The notes beneath the pieces are model-generated. The model saw nothing but the letters and a program-made list of their open reading frames with translations. It did no database searches and was not told the DNA's origin. DNA of 64,000 nucleotides from Phycisphaeraceae bacterium (GTDB lineage Bacteria > Planctomycetota > Phycisphaerae > Phycisphaerales > UBA1924). This document shows, one piece after another, positions 34,943 to 44,151 of the stretch (position 1 is its first letter; every line of letters begins with the position of its first letter). Location: positions 1,178,001 through 1,242,000 of the forward strand of contig JAHBXF010000001.1 of assembly GCA_019636615.1 (NCBI GenBank). The letters are read 5' to 3'. The position numbers were made by a program, and so were the translations under genes.

Positions 34943-36592
34943 ATGAACAAGGGACAATCAGCGTGCGCGGTTCTCGCCCTGGTTTGGGCGTGTGCCGCCG
35001 CGTTCGGTCAGGGGCTGGTCGTACACGCGATGACGGGGCAGTCTGTCGCGGGCGGGCATCCATGGGAGGTGTACAGGGGATTCATCATAAGTTCACCGCC
35101 GCGTATCGAAGGCGGGAACATCGTCTTCCGGGCGCACACCAACGGTTCGCCGGATTATCGTCAGTCGCCGCTGATTGTCGGGCAGGTCGGAAGTCCGGTG
35201 TTGGGGTTTCGATTTACAGGCGAATCGGGGATCCCCGGCGTCCAGTTCGCCTCTATTGATTTCGATCTCACAAGCGACACCATAAGAACTTCCGCGAGCG
35301 GCGCGTTCGGCGTGGTCGCTCGCTTGCAGGGCGAAGGAGTCACGATCCACAACGACGAAGTGCTTATCGTCGGCAACAATGACGGGTTCCGAATCATCGC
35401 CCGAGAAGGGTCGCAGGTGCCCGGCGACACTCCCGGGGCCACCATGCGAGCCGCCGGGCAGGAGTCCACATGGCATAGAGCCCTGTCCGGCTGGTCGCTT
35501 TCCAGTACTGGGCGCGTCGCCTTCTCGACACCAATCTCCCAACCTCAGTTCCCTGGTTTCGGGTCGCACGCGGGCGTGTTGACCAATGCCACCGGCGAAC
35601 TACACCTTGTCGCGCGTGGCAACCACGGAACTGCGGGCAACGGCACAATCGTCGAGGGCTGGTCTGTCCACATGATGGATGGGCATCCACGCATTTCGCC
35701 GGGGGGCACGGTCGTCGCCGCGGCCATATTCGATTCGTACGGGGGAGGGCAGTCCGGCGGACTTGTCATGCAACGCGATGCGGTTCTCCAGCGGCTTGTG
35801 TGCCGGCAGGAAGCGCCCGGCATTCCCGACGTCAGAATCAACCGCCTGTGGTACAACGGAAGGTCAGCCCCGGGCTTGAATGATCGGAGCGAGGTTTCAA
35901 TCGGAGTACGGCTCCTGAATCCCTCGGGTCAGATGATCGGCTCGGCAGCCGTTCGCGCATCACCCGACTGGCTGCAGATCGTGGCGCGAACAGGCGACCC
36001 AAAGCCCGGCCGGCCCGGGGAGACCTTCTCGCTCAATGATCTGGAAGAGGCCCGAGTTCTCATCTCCGGGAGCGGGACCGTTGCCTTTGCCGACCAGTCC
36101 AAGCGTGGCGTGTTCGTGGGAACTTCAATCGATGACCTCCGGCTCGCCTTTGACCCAGCCTCCTCCATTTGGCCCTCCGGGCTCGGCGTGCCGCTGGTGA
36201 ACCCCAGTTCAATCGGGATGAACGCCTCCGATCAGTTGGTTGCCGCGTTTGCGTTTCAGGGTTCCTCGGCGCGGGCAATTGCGGGATGGGATCCTGTGCT
36301 CGGAAACATTCTCATTGCCCACACCGGCCAGACCATCGAGATCGAGCCGGGGGTCTATCGCACAATCGCGGAACTGAGCATCAACGGGTTTCATCTTGAT
36401 CCTTGGTACCAACCAGTGCTCTCTGGCGGCGGAGAAGACGGCCTCCCCAACTCTCTGGACAGCGCGGGACGCGTGGTATTCACCGCCCGCTTTACCAACA
36501 ACCAATCCGCGGTGCTTGTCGCGACGATTCCTGCCCCGGGAACCGTCGCGCTGGGCACAGTTATCGTGTTTGCGTTTCGTCGTCGCAGGTAA
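34943..36592 (+). CDS. Secreted protein with PEP-CTERM-like tail
   Basis: The 549-residue product has a signal peptide (MNKGQSACAVLALVWACAAAFG). GGAGG sits 7 bases before ATG 34943. The body has repeated segments of the form 'VVARLQGEGV ... NDEVLIVGNNDGFRIIAREG' and 'LQIVARTGDPKPGRPGETF', a repeating ARxGxxxPG pattern seen in planctomycete beta-propeller-like secreted proteins. The end, IPAPGTVALGTVIVFAFRRRR, is a PEP-CTERM-like sorting tail. The function is unknown. Confidence 0.75.
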   Translation: MNKGQSACAVLALVWACAAAFGQGLVVHAMTGQSVAGGHPWEVYRGFIISSPPRIEGGNIVFRAHTNGSPDYRQSPLIVGQVGSPVLGFRFTGESGIPGVQFASIDFDLTSDTIRTSASGAFGVVARLQGEGVTIHNDEVLIVGNNDGFRIIAREGSQVPGDTPGATMRAAGQESTWHRALSGWSLSSTGRVAFSTPISQPQFPGFGSHAGVLTNATGELHLVARGNHGTAGNGTIVEGWSVHMMDGHPRISPGGTVVAAAIFDSYGGGQSGGLVMQRDAVLQRLVCRQEAPGIPDVRINRLWYNGRSAPGLNDRSEVSIGVRLLNPSGQMIGSAAVRASPDWLQIVARTGDPKPGRPGETFSLNDLEEARVLISGSGTVAFADQSKRGVFVGTSIDDLRLAFDPASSIWPSGLGVPLVNPSSIGMNASDQLVAAFAFQGSSARAIAGWDPVLGNILIAHTGQTIEIEPGVYRTIAELSINGFHLDPWYQPVLSGGGEDGLPNSLDSAGRVVFTARFTNNQSAVLVATIPAPGTVALGTVIVFAFRRRR

Positions 36593-37161
36593 TACCGGTG
36601 GCCCTACGCGGAATTCGGCCCGCAGTGTGCCCATCACCCCGCGCCTTCCCCAAGTGCCACTGAGGCCGCAGCCTCGGCGACGATTCCCCACGCCGCCCCC
36701 GCCTCTTTACCCACTCCTCCTCCCACCACTTCACCCCCGCACAACCAACTCATTCCCGCGCGTAACACCCGAGCGAGACCCTCTCGCGCCGCAGCTTTCC
36801 GCGCGTGCCGCTGAGCACACACCGCTCGTACTCACCCACGCCCCACCGGAGAACGACAATGACCACGGACCATGAACGCCAGCCCCCAGCGAGCGCTTCG
36901 CGGTGAAGAGCATGACCCTCGCCCTCCACGCCCAGATCGCTGCCCTCCGCGCCGAATCCACCCCCGCCCGCCTCGGGTTATCGCCCCTTCGCCCCTCCCC
37001 CGAGCAAACGCGGCGTACGGCCCAAAAGTTCTTTGTTTCTGTGTAGTTTGCTATTCGTGCGGGCGGGTTGTTCTGGTATACTGGCAGTGAAGGCCACTCT
37101 CGCCTGTTCTTCCGCAGCCCTCCTGCTGCCTTAGAACCCTGAATCGCCGGAGATCGACCAC
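36593..37161. other. Gene-free spacer of about 570 bases
   Basis: I see no supported gene here; open frames are Pro/Arg-rich and have no family signature. It contains a candidate promoter near 37074 for the long propeller gene. The C-rich stretch 36630-36860 has no clear repeat unit. Confidence 0.4.
37074..37082 (+). promoter_or_regulatory. Candidate extended -10 promoter
   Basis: TGGTATACT contains an extended -10 (TG, one base, TATACT), 80 bases upstream of ATG 37162. The possible -35 (TTCGTG, 17 bases earlier) is weak. An extended -10 can work without a good -35. Confidence 0.4.
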
Positions 37162-39837
37162 ATGGCGAACCCACACACGAAGACCCCGATCTCGCACGCC
37201 GCGGCACTTCTGCTCGCACTTCTCATCGGCCTGCTGACGCCCAGCCTCGCCCACGCACAGTGCAACGGGCGTTGGCTGAACAGCCCGGAACATCAACTGC
37301 CGGGGCTGAACGATGTCGTGAACGCGTTCGTTGTGATGCCTAACGGCGATCTCATCACAGGGGGTGCCTTCACCGTCGCCAGTAGCGTGAACGCCAACCG
37401 CATCGCCCGCTGGGATGGCTCTTGGTGGGCTCCGCTGGGCACGGGGATGAATGGCGAAGTGCGCGCTCTTGCCGTGCTGCCCAACGGCGACCTCGTGGCG
37501 GGTGGGAGGTTCACTATTGCTGGCGGCGTGACGGTCAATCGCATCGCCCGCTGGGATGGCTCTTCGTGGGCCCCGCTGGGGTCAGGAATGAGCGCATCCA
37601 TCGACGCCGTGAACGCCCTCGCCGTGCTGCCCAACGGCGACCTCGTCGCAGGGGGTAACTTTACCACCGCCGGGGGCGTGACTGTCAATCGTATAGCCCG
37701 CTGGGATGGCTCTTCGTGGGCCCCGCTGGGGTCGGGGATGAGCGGCGAAGTTCGCGCGCTCACCGTCATGCCAAACGGCGACCTCGTTGCGGGCGGAGAC
37801 TTCACTACCGCAGGAGGCGTAACTTCTCGTTATATCTCCCGCTGGAATGGCTCCTGGTGGTCACCGTTGGGGCTGGGATTGACCGGCGGCAACGTGCACG
37901 CCCTCGCCGTCTTGCCCAGCGGCGACCTCATCGCTGGCGGCTATTTTTCCGCCTCCGGCGGCGTAACGGTTAACCGCATCGCCCGCTGGAATGGCTCCTC
38001 TTGGTCATCGCTTGGCTCGGGAGTGAGCGGCACCGTACGGGCACTCACCGTCCTGCCCAGCGGCCACATTATCGCTGGCGGCGACTTCAACTACGCTGAG
38101 GGCGTGGCCGCCAACCACATCGCCCGTTGGGACGGGACCTCTTGGGCTCCGCTCGGATCGGGAGTGAACAGGTCGATCAACGCCCTCGCCGTGTTGCCAA
38201 GCGGCGACCTCATCGCTGGTGGCTCTTTTTACGCTTCAGGCGGCGTGATGGTAAACCGCGCCGCCCGCTGGGACGGTTCCTTGTGGAAACCGCTCGGTGA
38301 TTCGGGAATGAACTCCGAAAATAACAGTAAACCATATGTAGCCGCCCTCGTCGTGATGCCCAACGGCGACCTCGTTGCGGGAGGCGGGTTCACTACCGCC
38401 GGTGGAGTGAAGGCCAACCGCATCGCCCGGTGGAGCGGCTCATCGTGGGCCCCGCTCGGGTCAGGAATGAACGGTAGCGTATCAGCCCTCATCCTCATGC
38501 CCAACGGCGACCTCGTTGCGGGAGGCTGGTTCACTACCGCCGGTGGAGTGGAGGCCAACCGAATCGCACGGTGGAACGGCTCATCGTGGGCCCCGCTCGG
38601 GTCAGGAATAAACGGAGGCGTATCAGCACTCGCTGTCATGCCCAACGGCGACATCATCGCCGGCGGCGACTTCACCACCGCCGGGGGGGTGGACGCCAAC
38701 TACATCGCCCGCTGGAACGGCTCCTCGTGGGCCCCGCTGGGGTCAGGAATGAACGGTAGCGTATCAGCCCTCACCCTCATGCCCAACGGCGACCTCGTTG
38801 CGGGAGGCTGGTTCACCACCGCCGGGGGGGTGGACGCCAACTACATCGCCCGCTGGGATGGCTTTTCCTGGGCGCCGCTGGGATCGGGGGTGGAGGTCAC
38901 TGAACCAGAGAGCCACCATCCCGATCTATATGTGGTTGCGCTTGTCGTGCTTCCAAATGGCGATCTAATTGCAGGTGGGGGCTTCAACACCGCTGGCGGA
39001 ATCGCAGCGAACAACATCGCACGCTGGAACGGTTCTTCGTGGGCTCCAGTTGGGTCGGAGGTATACACCACAGTATGGGCCATCGCAGTGATGCAGAACG
39101 GTGACCTCGTCGCAGGTGGGGGCTTTACAATCTCAGGCAAAGGCATGTACCCTGACCGTATCGTCCGCTGGAACGGATCTTCATGGGCTCACCTAGGTTC
39201 GGGGGTTAACGGTGCCCTATGGGCTCTCGCGACCCTTCCCAACGGAGACCTTGCCGTGGGGGGGGAATTCTCAACCGCCGGCGGAGTACCGTCAGGGCCT
39301 TTCGCCCGCTGGACCGACACCGGCATCCCGTGGGTCGCGCGCCAGCCCCTTGCGCAATATCTAGATGTCGACGAGCCCCTCATCCTCCCTGCAACATGCG
39401 CCTCTGGCTACGACTTCAACGGCCCGGTCTCATTCCAGTGGCAGCGCAATGGCGTTGACATCACCGACGGCCCCGGCGGCGCATCGACCGGCGGCGGAAC
39501 GGTCTCGGGCGCGAGCGGCGCACTCCCATCGCCCACCAATAACCCCACCGCCACGCTCACCATCGCCGAGGCACAACTCTCCGACACCGGCGAGTACACC
39601 ATCATCTTCACCAACTCCTGCGGCAGCATCACCAGCACCGCGGCATCGATCACCGTCGAGCACTACTGCCCGGCCGACTTTAATCAAGATGGCGGCGTAG
39701 ACGACGGCGATGTAGAGCCTTTCTTCATCGCCTGGGAAGCCGCGGACCCCGCCGCCGATGTCAACCGGGATGGCGGCGTCGATGGCAACGATGTTGAGGT
39801 CTTCTTCATTGCGTGGCAAGCCGGCGGCTGCGACTGA
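37162..39837 (+). CDS. Secreted 14-repeat propeller-like protein with GC-type dockerin
   Basis: The 891-residue product has a signal peptide (ALLLALLIGLLTPSLAHAQ). Then come about 14 tandem repeats of 46-50 residues, each like ALAVLPNGDLVAGGxFTTAG followed by ANRIARWDGSSWAPLGSGM, as in delta-60/kelch-like propellers. An Ig-like domain (FQWQRNGVDITDG ... LSDTGEYTIIFTNSCG) follows. The tail has two loops (NQDGGVDDGDVE, NRDGGVDGNDVE) ending GGCD. It is inferred to be a large exported adhesive or structural protein. Some repeats are nearly identical in DNA, indicating recent duplication. Confidence 0.88.
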   Translation: MANPHTKTPISHAAALLLALLIGLLTPSLAHAQCNGRWLNSPEHQLPGLNDVVNAFVVMPNGDLITGGAFTVASSVNANRIARWDGSWWAPLGTGMNGEVRALAVLPNGDLVAGGRFTIAGGVTVNRIARWDGSSWAPLGSGMSASIDAVNALAVLPNGDLVAGGNFTTAGGVTVNRIARWDGSSWAPLGSGMSGEVRALTVMPNGDLVAGGDFTTAGGVTSRYISRWNGSWWSPLGLGLTGGNVHALAVLPSGDLIAGGYFSASGGVTVNRIARWNGSSWSSLGSGVSGTVRALTVLPSGHIIAGGDFNYAEGVAANHIARWDGTSWAPLGSGVNRSINALAVLPSGDLIAGGSFYASGGVMVNRAARWDGSLWKPLGDSGMNSENNSKPYVAALVVMPNGDLVAGGGFTTAGGVKANRIARWSGSSWAPLGSGMNGSVSALILMPNGDLVAGGWFTTAGGVEANRIARWNGSSWAPLGSGINGGVSALAVMPNGDIIAGGDFTTAGGVDANYIARWNGSSWAPLGSGMNGSVSALTLMPNGDLVAGGWFTTAGGVDANYIARWDGFSWAPLGSGVEVTEPESHHPDLYVVALVVLPNGDLIAGGGFNTAGGIAANNIARWNGSSWAPVGSEVYTTVWAIAVMQNGDLVAGGGFTISGKGMYPDRIVRWNGSSWAHLGSGVNGALWALATLPNGDLAVGGEFSTAGGVPSGPFARWTDTGIPWVARQPLAQYLDVDEPLILPATCASGYDFNGPVSFQWQRNGVDITDGPGGASTGGGTVSGASGALPSPTNNPTATLTIAEAQLSDTGEYTIIFTNSCGSITSTAASITVEHYCPADFNQDGGVDDGDVEPFFIAWEAADPAADVNRDGGVDGNDVEVFFIAWQAGGCD

Positions 39838-39875
39838 TCTGTCGCCAACCCCATTCCCCAAACCTCACTCTTTCG

Positions 39876-40060
39876 TGGCACCGGCCTTCTGGCCGGTGTG
39901 CTTGTGCCTTTGCAATTGCCTTGGTGGCACAGGCCTCCGGCCTGTGTTCTTCTGCTTCTCCTCTCAAGTGCCCCGGTAATCGCGTCTTCGCCATGCCGCG
40001 CAAGAGGCCCCATCGCGCCGCAGATATCTGCGACCGCACGCCACTCTCGCCGCGCCTTGC
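39876..40060 (+). repeat. Dispersed hairpin repeat family, copy B (double)
   Basis: The first hairpin is CACCGGCC-TTCT-GGCCGGTG at 39879-39898. The second is CACAGGC-CTCCG-GCCTGTG at 39928-39946, followed by TTCTTCTGCTTCTCCTCTC. The downstream tail (CTTCGCCATGCCGCGC, CGCCGCAGATATCTG) resembles the tail of copy A. No gene is supported in 39838-40177. Confidence 0.75.
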
Positions 40061-40065
40061 CCCCG

Positions 40066-40093
40066 GATGCCGAATCACGAATGCCGATTGCCG
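40066..40093. repeat. Short heptamer array
   Basis: Four heptamers read GATGCCG, AATCACG, AATGCCG, ATTGCCG, degenerate relatives of the GCCGAAT units near 32.4 kb in rotated phase. They directly follow the tail of hairpin copy B. Confidence 0.6.
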
Positions 40094-40177
40094 AGCCCTC
40101 ATGCCGCGCACGCCCACCCCCCATCACTCCCCCGCATCACTCCCCCGACCCACCCCCGTTCCCATACCATCGCCCCG

Positions 40178-41872
40178 ATGCCCCTGCGCCTGTACAACAC
40201 CCTCACCCGCCGCGCCGAGCCCTTCATCCCCGCCGACCCGGCCCACATCACCTTTTACACCTGCGGCCCCACCGTTTACGACGATGCCCACATCGGCAAC
40301 TTCCGCTCATTCCTCGCGGCGGACCTCCTCCGCCGCTTCCTCGAAAGCCCCCTCTGCCCCGTCGAGCGGCCCGGCGGCCAGCCCCACACCGGGCCGCGCC
40401 GCGTCACCCACGTCATGAACATCACCGACGTGGGCCACATGACCGACGATGCCGAGGGCGGCGAGCAGGGGGAAGACCGCATGGCCGTGGCCGGCCGCCG
40501 CCTGCTCGAAGCCAAAAAGTCCGGCTCGCTCCCCGCGGGCGTTGAGGTCAACCCCGCCGACCCCTACCAGATCGCCCGTTTCTACGAACACCGCTTCCTC
40601 GATGACGCCCGCACCCTAGGGCTGAAGATCTCACTCCAGGCCCAGGCCGACCCAACCCTCCACCCGCGCGCCACAGACAACGTGCCCGGCATGATCGCCG
40701 TCATCCAGCGTCTCATCTCGCGCGGCCACGCCTACACCGTCGGCGAGCCCGGCCGCCGCGTGGTCTACTTCGATGTCCGCTCCTTCGCCCCGTACGGCCG
40801 CCTCAGCGGCAACACCCTCGACGCCCTGCGCGAGGGCGAGGGGGGCCGCATCAGCGCCGAGAACCAGGCCGGCAAAAAGCACCCCGCCGACTTTCTTCTC
40901 TGGAAAGAAGACCCCTCCCACATCATGAAGTGGCCGAGCCCCTGGGGTGAGGGCTACCCGGGCTGGCACATCGAGTGCACCGTCATGAGCGTGGCGCGGC
41001 TGCGCGCTCCGCAGGGCCGCGTGCTCTCCCCGGATGAACTCGCCTCGCTTGTGGTAGACAACGGCCAGCCCCTGATCGACCTGCACTCGGGCGGCGAAGA
41101 CAACATCTTCCCCCACCACGAGTGCGAGATGGCCCAGTCCTGCTGCGCTTTCAACGCCTCGCCCGCCGGCGGCTCCTTCGCCGCGATGTGGTTCCACCCG
41201 CGATTCCTTCTCGTTGAGGGCGCGAAGATGAGCAAGAGCAAGGGCAACTTCTTCACCGCGCGCGACCTCTTCGCCAAGGGCATCGAGCCCGGCGCACTCC
41301 GCCTGGAACTCATCAAAACCCACTACCGCTCGAACGCGAACTTCACCATGCAGGGCCTGGCCGACAGCCAGCGCATGATCGACCGCTGGCGCCGTGTTCA
41401 TGACGGCGCGCGTGCCGCCGCCGGCCTTGCGCCCGCCGCGCACCCCGCCGCCGACGACCACGCCGACGTGACCAACCCCGCTCCCCCCTCGCCCTCGGGC
41501 GAGGCCTTCATGCGCGCGTTCTCCGAGGCGCTCTGCGACGACCTCAACATCGCCGCCGCCATCGCCGAACTCAACACGTGGACGGGCTCGCTGACGGCAC
41601 CCGGCGCGGCGGACCTGGCCCCGATCATCGCCGCGGACCGCGTGCTGGGCCTGCTGGCCCGACCTCGCCCCAAAGCGCTCGACACCGACATCGCCCTCTT
41701 CGCGCCCGGCGTCACCCCCGACGCCGCCGTCGAAGACCTGCTGCGCCGCCGCAAGGCCGCGCGTGCCGGCAAAGACTTCGCCGCTTCAGACGCCATCCGC
41801 GACCAACTCGCGGCGATGGGCTACGCCATCAAAGATACCGCGGGGGGCAAGGTCGAGGTCCGGCGCGCCTGA
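40178..41872 (+). CDS. cysS: Cysteinyl-tRNA synthetase
   Basis: The 564-residue class I synthetase charges tRNA-Cys. Landmarks are YTCGPTVYDDAHIGNFRSF with the HIGH-type HIGN, the zinc/cysteine-binding Cys plus GYPGWHIECTVMS and DNIFPHHECEMAQS, and KMSKSKGNFF near residue 350. The product is about 100 residues longer than E. coli CysS. Extra sequence lies near residues 60-75 (PVERPGGQPHTGPRR) and as an acidic segment after NITDVGHMTDDAEGGEQGED. ATG 40178 immediately precedes the first conserved strand. Confidence 0.96.
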   Translation: MPLRLYNTLTRRAEPFIPADPAHITFYTCGPTVYDDAHIGNFRSFLAADLLRRFLESPLCPVERPGGQPHTGPRRVTHVMNITDVGHMTDDAEGGEQGEDRMAVAGRRLLEAKKSGSLPAGVEVNPADPYQIARFYEHRFLDDARTLGLKISLQAQADPTLHPRATDNVPGMIAVIQRLISRGHAYTVGEPGRRVVYFDVRSFAPYGRLSGNTLDALREGEGGRISAENQAGKKHPADFLLWKEDPSHIMKWPSPWGEGYPGWHIECTVMSVARLRAPQGRVLSPDELASLVVDNGQPLIDLHSGGEDNIFPHHECEMAQSCCAFNASPAGGSFAAMWFHPRFLLVEGAKMSKSKGNFFTARDLFAKGIEPGALRLELIKTHYRSNANFTMQGLADSQRMIDRWRRVHDGARAAAGLAPAAHPAADDHADVTNPAPPSPSGEAFMRAFSEALCDDLNIAAAIAELNTWTGSLTAPGAADLAPIIAADRVLGLLARPRPKALDTDIALFAPGVTPDAAVEDLLRRRKAARAGKDFAASDAIRDQLAAMGYAIKDTAGGKVEVRRA

Positions 41873-41949
41873 ACCCATGCACGCGAATTCACGGCTGATA
41901 ACACGCAGATGCCCTTGATTTCTCTGGGTCATCGCGGCAAGATGGAGGC

Positions 41950-43236
41950 ATGACAACCCGCGCCCTCATCGCCGCCGCGTCTCTCACCGCCCTCGCCGCC
42001 CCGGCGATGGGTCAACTCTCGCTGCTCGTGGCAGACCGCAGCGCCAACTCGCTGTGGATGCTGGTCGATATCAACGGCGACGGCATCATCCAGAACCCCG
42101 ACGAGGTCTTCCTGTGGCACAACAGCGCCAACGAGCCGGGCACGCTGGGTATAGAGAACCTCAACACCCTCGCCCGGCGCGCCGACGGCCTTGTGCTCGG
42201 CGGCGACCAGGTTCGCCAGGGCGTGTATTTCTTCCAGGATGTTGACCAGAACGGCGACGCGCAGGGCATGGGCGAGAGCGCCGTGGTGCAACGCCTGCCC
42301 AACGCCGAGAGCATCAACATCGCCTTCCCCACGGGTTCGTTCTTCCTTGAAGACGGCACCGCCCTCGTCGTGAACGCGGGCAACGCCTTCGGCGCCGACG
42401 CCATCTACCGCCTGGTCGATCTCGACGGCGACGGCGTCTTCCTCTCCGCCGGTGAGGTTCAGCCTTATGTCACCACCGGCGCTTTCGGCGCTGTTCCCAA
42501 CGGCCCGTGGTCTCCGCAGGAAATCTACGTGTTCCCGAGCGTCGGCGGCGCGCCGCAGGTGGGATACCTGCGCAACTCCAGCGCGAACCTGCACGGCATC
42601 TCGCGCTTTGTCGATCTTGACGGCAACGGCCGCGCCGACGACCCGGGCGAGTTCACCCCATTCTTCTCGATCGGCAACGCTTCGGGCGTTCCGGTCACTG
42701 CCGGCTTCGCCCTCGAGCCCGACCACGCCCGGCCCGGCGCGCTCTACATGCTGCAACTCGCCTCCGGCGGCGTTGACCAGGTCGTGCGCGTGCAAGACCT
42801 CGACGGCGACGGCAACGCCAACGGCGTCGGCGAGGCCCGCCTGGTCTACAGCAACGCCGAGACGGGGTTCACCTCCGTCGATCTCGTCTGCCTGGCCAAT
42901 GGCGACCTGCTCATCTCCGACAACAGCGGCAAGCGCATCATCCGCTTGCGCGACGAAGACGGCGACGGCCTCTTCTCGGCCGACGAGGCCACCGTCATCT
43001 TCTCCGGCGCGCCGCTCGTCAACGAGGTTCGCCAGATGATCGAGTTCCCCTTCACCTTCGCCCCCCCCTGCCCCGCCGACTTCAACAACGACGGCGGGGT
43101 GGACGGGGCGGATGTCGAGGCCTTCTTCCTGGCCTGGGAAGCCGGCGACACCATCGCCGATGTCAACGGCGACGGCGGCGTGGACGGGGCCGACGTTGAA
43201 ACCTTCTTCGCCGCCTGGGAGGCCGGCGGCTGCTGA
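41950..43236 (+). CDS. Secreted protein with GC-type dockerin tail
   Basis: The 428-residue product has a signal peptide (MTTRALIAAASLTALAAPAMG) and GGAGG just before ATG 41950. The body carries repeated Asp-rich EF-like loops (DINGDGIIQNPDE, DLDGDGVFLSAGE, DLDGNGRADDPGE, DLDGDGNANGVGE, DEDGDGLFSADE), suggesting a calcium-loaded beta-propeller. The tail has NNDGGVDGADVE and NGDGGVDGADVE and ends in GGC. It is inferred to be a surface-attached protein of unknown function. Confidence 0.85.
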   Translation: MTTRALIAAASLTALAAPAMGQLSLLVADRSANSLWMLVDINGDGIIQNPDEVFLWHNSANEPGTLGIENLNTLARRADGLVLGGDQVRQGVYFFQDVDQNGDAQGMGESAVVQRLPNAESINIAFPTGSFFLEDGTALVVNAGNAFGADAIYRLVDLDGDGVFLSAGEVQPYVTTGAFGAVPNGPWSPQEIYVFPSVGGAPQVGYLRNSSANLHGISRFVDLDGNGRADDPGEFTPFFSIGNASGVPVTAGFALEPDHARPGALYMLQLASGGVDQVVRVQDLDGDGNANGVGEARLVYSNAETGFTSVDLVCLANGDLLISDNSGKRIIRLRDEDGDGLFSADEATVIFSGAPLVNEVRQMIEFPFTFAPPCPADFNNDGGVDGADVEAFFLAWEAGDTIADVNGDGGVDGADVETFFAAWEAGGC

Positions 43237-43313
43237 CCGCGCGTCCGGCCCCGCGGCACTACCATCCCCTTCACTTCAACACACCCCCTAACAACCACCG
43301 GAGTTCTCACAGC

Positions 43314-43757
43314 ATGTCCCAGGGCCGCCTGCACGACCGCAAAATCCTGATCGTCGATGACGACCGCGACATCCTCGAATCCTTCGACGCCGCGCTGCAG
43401 GCCGAGGGTGCCCTCACCCTCACCGCGGGCGACGGCAACGAGGCCGTGCGCATCTGCATGGAAGACCCGCCCGAACTCGTGGTGCTCGACATGATGCTGC
43501 CCAAGCGTTCGGGCTTCCTGGCCCTCGAAAAGATCAAGGGCTATGAAGACAGCCCCGCCGTGATCATGGTGACGGCCAACGAGGGCCAGCGCCACAAGGC
43601 CTACGCCGAGAACCTCGGTGTCGATCGTTATCTCCAGAAACCCGTGCCCCTCAGCCGGCTCATCGATACCGCCGTCGAGATTCTCGCCAAGCGCGACGAA
43701 CTCATCGGCGAGGATGACGACTTCGAGGGCGACGACCAGGCCGAGGGCGAGGAGTAA
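43314..43757 (+). CDS. Single-domain response regulator receiver
   Basis: The 147-residue receiver domain has the acidic pair in ILIVDDDRD, the phospho-acceptor Asp in LVVLDMMLPKRSG, the Thr in VIMVTAN and the Lys in YLQKPVPL. After the domain is a short acidic tail (EDDDFEGDDQAEGEE) and no output domain. It probably works as a stand-alone phosphorelay partner. No histidine kinase is adjacent. ATG 43314. Confidence 0.92.
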   Translation: MSQGRLHDRKILIVDDDRDILESFDAALQAEGALTLTAGDGNEAVRICMEDPPELVVLDMMLPKRSGFLALEKIKGYEDSPAVIMVTANEGQRHKAYAENLGVDRYLQKPVPLSRLIDTAVEILAKRDELIGEDDDFEGDDQAEGEE

Positions 43758-43791
43758 CCGCCTGGGCCGCTCCAGACGCCAACTCGTGCTC

Positions 43792-44097
43792 ATGGGGCCC
43801 CTGCCGCCGGGCGGTGCACCCTCCGCCATGTCCCCCCTGGGGTCGCTCCGCGAGGTGCGCGCCCGCCTGGCCGAGTACAACACATCACCCGACGGGGCCC
43901 CGCCCCGCACCCACGGCACCGAGTTCCTCTACGGCCCGGGCTTCTCCATCGAAATCGCGACCTCCAGCGAACCGGTGATGCAGGGCATCATCACCGTCAC
44001 CGAAGACGACATCGCCATGCCCGTGCTCTTCCGGCTGGTGCGCACGCTCAAGTGGCGGATGATGGATATGGAATCCGGACGGGTCTTCGGCGAATAG
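43792..44097 (+). CDS. Small conserved hypothetical protein
   Basis: The 101-residue protein starts at ATG 43792, 34 bases after the receiver gene. The second half (FSIEIATSSEPVMQGIITVT then VLFRLVRTLKWRMMDMESGR) is a compact alpha/beta pattern. Similar short proteins occur in other Phycisphaerae as far as I recall. No motif assigns a role. The close spacing suggests cotranscription with the receiver gene. Confidence 0.6.
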   Translation: MGPLPPGGAPSAMSPLGSLREVRARLAEYNTSPDGAPPRTHGTEFLYGPGFSIEIATSSEPVMQGIITVTEDDIAMPVLFRLVRTLKWRMMDMESGRVFGE

Positions 44098-44151
44098 CCG
44101 CCCCAGGCCTGCCCCCGCCCCCCGGCCCGCTCGCCTGTTTACAATCCCCGC

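Noticed and set aside
36593-37161. Short frames in the spacer before the propeller gene
   Set aside because: Both strands give low-complexity Pro/Arg-rich products without a start context, so none is supported.
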